Assembly: GCA_016748015.1 (NCBI GenBank)
Contig: JAAOMT010000046.1
Span: 429,687-493,686 of the forward strand
Origin: Geosiphon pyriformis
Taxonomy: Eukaryota; Glomeromycota; Glomeromycetes; Archaeosporales; Geosiphonaceae
DNA: 64,000 nucleotides
Direction of reading: 5' to 3'
The translations under genes and the position numbers were made by a program. Every line of letters begins with the position of its first letter. Position 1 is the first letter of the stretch. This document shows positions 59,619 through 64,000 of this stretch, one piece after another. Under the pieces are notes generated by a model that saw only the letters and a list, made by a program, of their open reading frames with translations, made no database searches and was not told the origin of the DNA.

Positions 59619-61970
59619 TTTTTTTTTTTATTAAATTTAATGAGTGAAGTCCAAACACTGCCTAGTGACAATACATCAAAATAATAATCTATACTAGGTG
59701 TGAATTATGTTTTTACTACATGTGACTAGCCATTCAAGCCAACTAAGACTACACTATATACTCACAGACACAGAAACCAAATCACCTATACCTAAAAAAA
59801 ACTAACAGGAACTACACAACCCAAAACTAACACCAAATGCATCATCAATACCAAACAGTCTAATCACATAGGCCAAAAGCATTGACATGCCACCAGACAC
59901 TAAGACAAGAATCAAACCATTGTGAGGGATCAAATCATGTTTCTTCATAAAAGCTTGATGCTTAGAGCAGACCAGCTAAATATTATTCCTAAAAGACAAG
60001 CACAAACTGCAAACAAACTCAACCATCTTATCAGATGCAGTTTTAGAGTCATCAAAGCAGGAAGCGGCCTTCTGGTACCAATCTACGAGCACAAAATCTT
60101 TGCACAGAAAAGCAACCAGACTCAAATTAGTCAAACAATCAGATAACATTTGTAACACAAGAGACGAGGTATAGGATAGACCAAAAACAATTCTCCAAGC
60201 AGAAGCAAAATCAACAAACAATTGGAGCCAAGCAGTTGCATCAAATGCACAAGAAAACACATGGTCTGACACTTCAATATTGCCACAATACAAACACACT
60301 ACACTGGGGTAACATTTATCATAGAGGTGTTTGTGAATATTAATAGGCAGTCTATGATGTAAAGCTTTCATAAAATAGAAATGGGAGCCAGCAGAGTGAC
60401 AACTCATAAAGCCAGCAGCCATATGAGAGTCAAGATGCCAAACAAGGAACAATCTAGACCAATCAATATTTGGAAGCAGATGACTGTCCACAATTTTGAT
60501 GTCAGAGCCTAATTCCCAGTATGTGCGATAGATAGACCAAAAAACATTACAAACAAAGTGTCGAGAGTTATCAGAAACAATACTGTCATTTGCCAAAATA
60601 AAATACTTCTTGAACCAGAAGGGGGAGAGGAGGAGCCAGCTGGAATGAGAAGAGACACCAGCAAGCAAATTAGCTTGCACATTATTCATAACATCTGAGT
60701 GTTTTTTAATCTTATACCAGCCAATATTTAAATTTCTTTTACATATGATATCAACAATGTGTTAATGTTCGACCCAACATTTGTTTTAAAAATCTGAAAC
60801 CAACAACAATAATTCAGCTCTACATATATCCAAGGCAGCTTGGCTGTCAGAGAATAAACAGACTGAACTTGAACTAGGCACACACTTAAAGACCAACACT
60901 ATGGCTTAAAGCTCCACCAATATAGAAGACACCATACCAGTTACTTCCACTCCAAGACCTAAGTTAATGTCCTTGAAGAACACAGCAGTGCCAGCTTTCA
61001 TATTAACACTCCCTAGGCCACAAAAAAAACCATCTGTGTACACAGAAAGGCTAGAGGCACCAACACTAAACAATCAATCATGCACTGTCTTAAACTTATG
61101 AGATTTAAGAATGTTCTTTGCAACAGCACTATTTGGAAGGGAAGAGCAAACATCAAGAGAACCAAAATTATGGAGATCCCAAATGGCAGCACCAAACCAG
61201 ACAGGAACAGGACCATATAGATCAAGTCTCTTCCACTGCTTGAAAGTCTTCCAGTTGAAAACAGTTCCATTATGGCACCGAAGCTGCTCAACAAAAGCAA
61301 TTTCATAATGACAAAAAGAGAAAAGACACCTGAAATACATAGATTTACTAAAGACACCAGATAAAAAAGTTCTACACTAAAAGTGAAAAACATTACACTT
61401 AAGATTGCCCAAAGATAAACCAAAACTAAGAAAGACCCAAACCACACCCACCAAGAAGTTGTTTAAAGGATTAACACTAATATGAACAAGGAAGCACAAG
61501 AGATGCACTGGATACCAACTCACAACCTGCAAGTTATGCGACCTATGCTTGAACAATTGGCCCAAAACTCTAACAAAGTTGGTGAAACACACCACAGCAG
61601 TGATCTTACCTTCAGCTTAGATCTGTTCAAAAATCTTTAAGCCATAAAATAAGGAATAGTGCAAAACATCATTAGGAAAGTCCAGAGGCAGACCCAATTT
61701 CAATTTCAGGCCCTTCCAAATTAAAACATCTCACTTTCGGCACACATTAGCAGAAATGAAGCTAAACTGAGTCCTATAATCAATGATAAAATAAAAAACA
61801 ACCAAAACCAAATAAGAGAACTGTTTGTCTAAAATAGCTTTCCTTAGAACAAGATTGGCAAAAAACCGTACATCTGAATGCACTTTAGTCAGACTAAACT
61901 TAGATAACCTATTAGAGAAAAAAAAAATTCCCAGATATTGGTGAGATATTTTTTTTTTGGTGATGGATAA
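59619..61970 (-). mobile_element. LINE-7: 5'-truncated LINE, 3' half
   Basis: A ~2.35-kb insertion with poly(A) (T-run 59619-59629), the conserved 3' tail (59636-59753) and the C-terminal half of ORF2. Homology to LINE-4 begins at the RT thumb (about 61969) and stops abruptly. The flanks at both ends are ATTTTTATA-rich and may be a worn duplication, but I cannot separate that from low complexity. Confidence 0.88.
59754..61969 (-). pseudogene. LINE-7 ORF2 C-terminal half: RT thumb, RNase H, Zn finger (broken)
   Basis: Read from 61969: ISHQYLGIF and VHSDVRFFANLVLRKA (RT thumb), then YRTQFSFIS and the linker segments 61595-61377 and 61340-61074. RNase H, about 61050-60780, keeps VYTDG but has an in-frame TAA at the Gln of VEL*AIV and a frameshift after it. 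The segment 60689-59976 is intact for 237 residues and includes TYWELGSD and the finger CLYCGNIEVSDHVFSC (CX2CX7HX4C) near 60295-60240. The natural stop TAG is at 59756-59754, preceded by a premature TAG near 59977 where LINE-2 and LINE-3 have Trp. No catalytic RT motif remains. Confidence 0.86.
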
Positions 61971-61974
61971 ATTT

Positions 61975-62190
61975 TTATAATATAAAATTTCTAAAATTTT
62001 TATTAATTCTTATATTTTTTCTAAATTATTAAAATTTTTGACATTTCTAAAATTTTTGATATTTTTTTTAAATTTTTGATTGGCATTTTTAAATTTTTTT
62101 TGGTATTTTTAAATTCCTAATATTATGATTGGCTAATTTATGTTATAATTAATAATTGTTTTTGTTTTTCTTATTATTTTATAAGTAATA
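61975..62190. repeat. Dispersed repeat with short internal tandem units, second copy
   Basis: Shares the units AAATTTCTAAAATTTTT and GGTATTTTTAAATT, in order, with 13660-13870. It lies ~300 bp before LINE-8 ORF1, so it could be part of that element's 5' UTR or simply flank. Confidence 0.5.
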
Positions 62191-62460
62191 ATATTTTTAA
62201 TATTTTAAGTTAATTTGTTAATATTAATTTTAATTATTTGTACTGTGTTTTTATCAATTAAAATAAATTACTAAATACAAAAAAATTAACTTAATTTTAA
62301 TTATTAAATTCTATTAATATTTTTTGTTATAATTTAATTAATTATATCTTAATTAATTTAATATTATTAAACTTAAATAATACTATATATATAGTTTTTA
62401 CAAATGTTTTTACAAAAAATTTTTTAAATATTATAATCAGTTTTAATAAATGCTAATTTT

Positions 62461-64000
62461 ATGACCACAACCAGAACAAAGAGTAAAAAAGCTACACCTG
62501 ATATCTGTCCTGAAATATCTAATAAAATTTCAACCAGAGGAGCTCTCTCTGTTATAAAAGCAACTAGGCAGAATGTTTTGGAAGCCTTTTCCTTACCCAG
62601 TAATTGTAATAAGCTGCCTTTGGTAGCCACTGAAGCAACTTTCTCATCTTTGGCTGGTTTCTCATCAGTCAAAGTTCCTTCAAAGAGACACACTTGGGTT
62701 AGTTCCAGTGTTGCCTCCACTCTGACTAAGAGCCCAAAAGTTTTTAATAATAGACCAGTAAATAAGCTGGTCTTTCTTTCTATAGATTCAACACCTGGTG
62801 TTTTTAGCACCATCTTTTCAAAAAAATGGTCAAAAAGACCAAAAGTTCAGAAAAGTGGAGGCAGTTGCTTGCCTTTGTTATTGTTACACCGAACCCTTTT
62901 GTGGTTCCCAATGAGATTCTAGATGAGATCTCCATAGCATCATCTGGCATGTTGTCCAAGATGGGCCAAGATCAACCACTGGCTGTGTTGCCAAATATGG
63001 TGTCTTTTGGTAGATCATCACCAGTTTTAGAAGCAAAGCAATCTCTTCCTATTAGATCATCTGTTCTTGGGAACTGGGCTGATCAAATAGAAACTAAATC
63101 ATCTCCTTCTCTAGTTTCTGGTGCTACTTCTGGTGGTGCTTGGGAGACTATTACTAATCATCAAAGGTTTGCTAAGTGGGTGGCCTTTATTCTAGTGCTT
63201 GGTGCTACTTTTAAGATCAAATTGGCTCATGTTAAGGCTGTTTTTCAGTCAGTACATGGTTTCTTGGATGCAAAGTCAGTATCAAAAAACAATGTGAAAT
63301 TGTTTTGTGTGGAGTTTGCTTCTCAAGTGTCTTTGAAAGCTGCATTCTTAGTTGAGCTTACAAGCTCTGTACATTTGGCCATCCTTAAAATTGCCAAGTT
63401 TTTGGTAATTTCTGAGTCTGGTTCCCCTTTTGCTGCTGTTGTGCTGCACAATATGCTTTTGAGTATGTCTGCTGCTGACATTAAGACAGCTCTCAGTGTG
63501 TTTGGTAGTATCACTCATATTGTGCTGAAGTCTGTTAGTGTTTGGCAGTATGTGGTAGTTTATTTTGAAAAGTTGGACTCTGCTGTGTCTGCTTTGAATC
63601 ATTGGTCAGTATTGGTGGGCAAGAATAGTGTTAGAATCCTTCTCTTGGTAAATCAAAATAAAACTATTTTGTCTCATGATAGATTTAAGGCCAAGTTGGT
63701 CAATCTTCTTTCTGGCTGTACTGCTTTTGAAATCAGTAATATGATTTCTCAGATTGGTGACCAGACTTGTTTCATTCCTTGGTCTCCTGATTCTGGTTAT
63801 TGTCTTTGCTTCACTCTAGTTATATTTGGCTCCCAAGCTGATTTAGATCTTGCTGTTGCCAAAACTGATACACTTAGAAAGTGTCATATCTGGTGGGAGA
63901 CTCTTAATTGTCGGTGTTGTTTTCAGTGTCAAGAAATAGATTACTTGGCTGTAGACTGTGAGGTTGCTTCATCTTCCTTTCCTAAGACTTCCAAGGTGTT
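62461..64000 (+). mobile_element. LINE-8: start of a second LINE subfamily, cut by the window edge
   Basis: ORF1 of a LINE related to, but clearly different from, the LINE-1/2/4 subfamily. It has the same order (variable N-terminus, RNA-binding-like region, knuckle) but little identity. The 5' boundary is unknown; ~270 bp of AT-rich DNA (62191-62460) lie before the ATG. The element continues to the right, where its ORF2 is expected. Confidence 0.82.
62461..64000 (+). pseudogene. LINE-8 ORF1 (nucleic-acid-binding protein), one frameshift, partial
   Basis: ATG 62461 opens a Lys/Thr-rich N-terminus (MTTTRTKSKKATPDICPE). A 1-nt shift in the A-run at about 62819-62826 moves the frame; otherwise the second frame is open to base 64000. 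Readable parts are a hydrophobic region (near 63180-63420), an RRM-like stretch (MSAADIKTALSVFGSITHIV, then YVVVYFEKLDSAVSALNHW; near 63470-63610), a block resembling residues before the LINE-4 knuckle (FKAKLVNLLSGCTAFEI), and the knuckle CFQCQEIDYLAVDC near 63920. The zinc-binding His of that knuckle is Tyr (CAT or CAC to TAT or TAC). With a single frameshift this copy looks comparatively young. An intact ORF2 outside the window cannot be excluded. Confidence 0.83.

Overview
The window is nuclear DNA from a eukaryote, almost certainly a fungus with a very AT-rich, repeat-packed genome. The only host gene I can support is a four-exon eIF4E gene (16672-17640) with GT-AG introns of 72-95 bp and the standard genetic code. 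The LINE and gypsy families, the extreme AT bias and the short introns fit an arbuscular-mycorrhizal-type fungus (Glomeromycotina, for example the Geosiphon, Rhizophagus or Gigaspora lineages). That placement is inference from resemblance and is unverified.

Everything else is transposable elements of different ages, nested in one another. (1) One LINE group (non-LTR; ORF1 with an RNA-binding-like region and CCHC knuckle; ORF2 = endonuclease, reverse transcriptase, RNase H and a C-terminal CCHC finger). Its copies are LINE-1 (1-806, minus, partial), LINE-2 (5099-12005, minus, nearly full length), LINE-3 (12629-13217, minus, 3' end only), LINE-4 (35624-42372, plus, full length with target-site duplication), LINE-5 and LINE-6 (42736-42844 and 49163-49201, 3' tails only), LINE-7 (59619-61970, minus, 3' half) and LINE-8 (62461 to the window end, plus, a different subfamily). 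(2) A Ty3/gypsy element, gypsy-A (25567-33346, plus), has two LTRs, a 4-bp duplication, a PBS, gag, a -1 frameshift site, pol, an extra ORF downstream of pol and a polypurine tract. (3) A Tc1/mariner element lies at 33459-34800. (4) The AT-rich 'deserts' contain ruins of older elements. Gypsy reverse transcriptase and integrase are still readable at 44.6-46.5, 48.2-49.1 and 51.9-52.9 kb, and faded LINE 3' tails at 20.4-20.6 and 21.15-21.27 kb.

The layers can be ordered. gypsy-A sits inside a much older, C-to-T/G-to-A-eroded LTR of its own family (25150-25566, 33347-33458, 34803-34922), and the Tc1 element sits in the same old LTR. LINE-2 and LINE-3 interrupt one old block (1.9-5.1 and 12.0-13.4 kb) whose counterpart lies at 53.7-59.4 kb.

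The common thread is transition decay. Premature stops in the elements fall at ancestral Gln, Trp and occasionally Arg codons, and catalytic Asp residues have become Asn, while the eIF4E gene is spared. This resembles repeat-induced point mutation or methyl-cytosine deamination aimed at repeats. No tRNA, rRNA or CRISPR array was seen. Identities and alignments were made by eye; element ends without a duplication are approximate.
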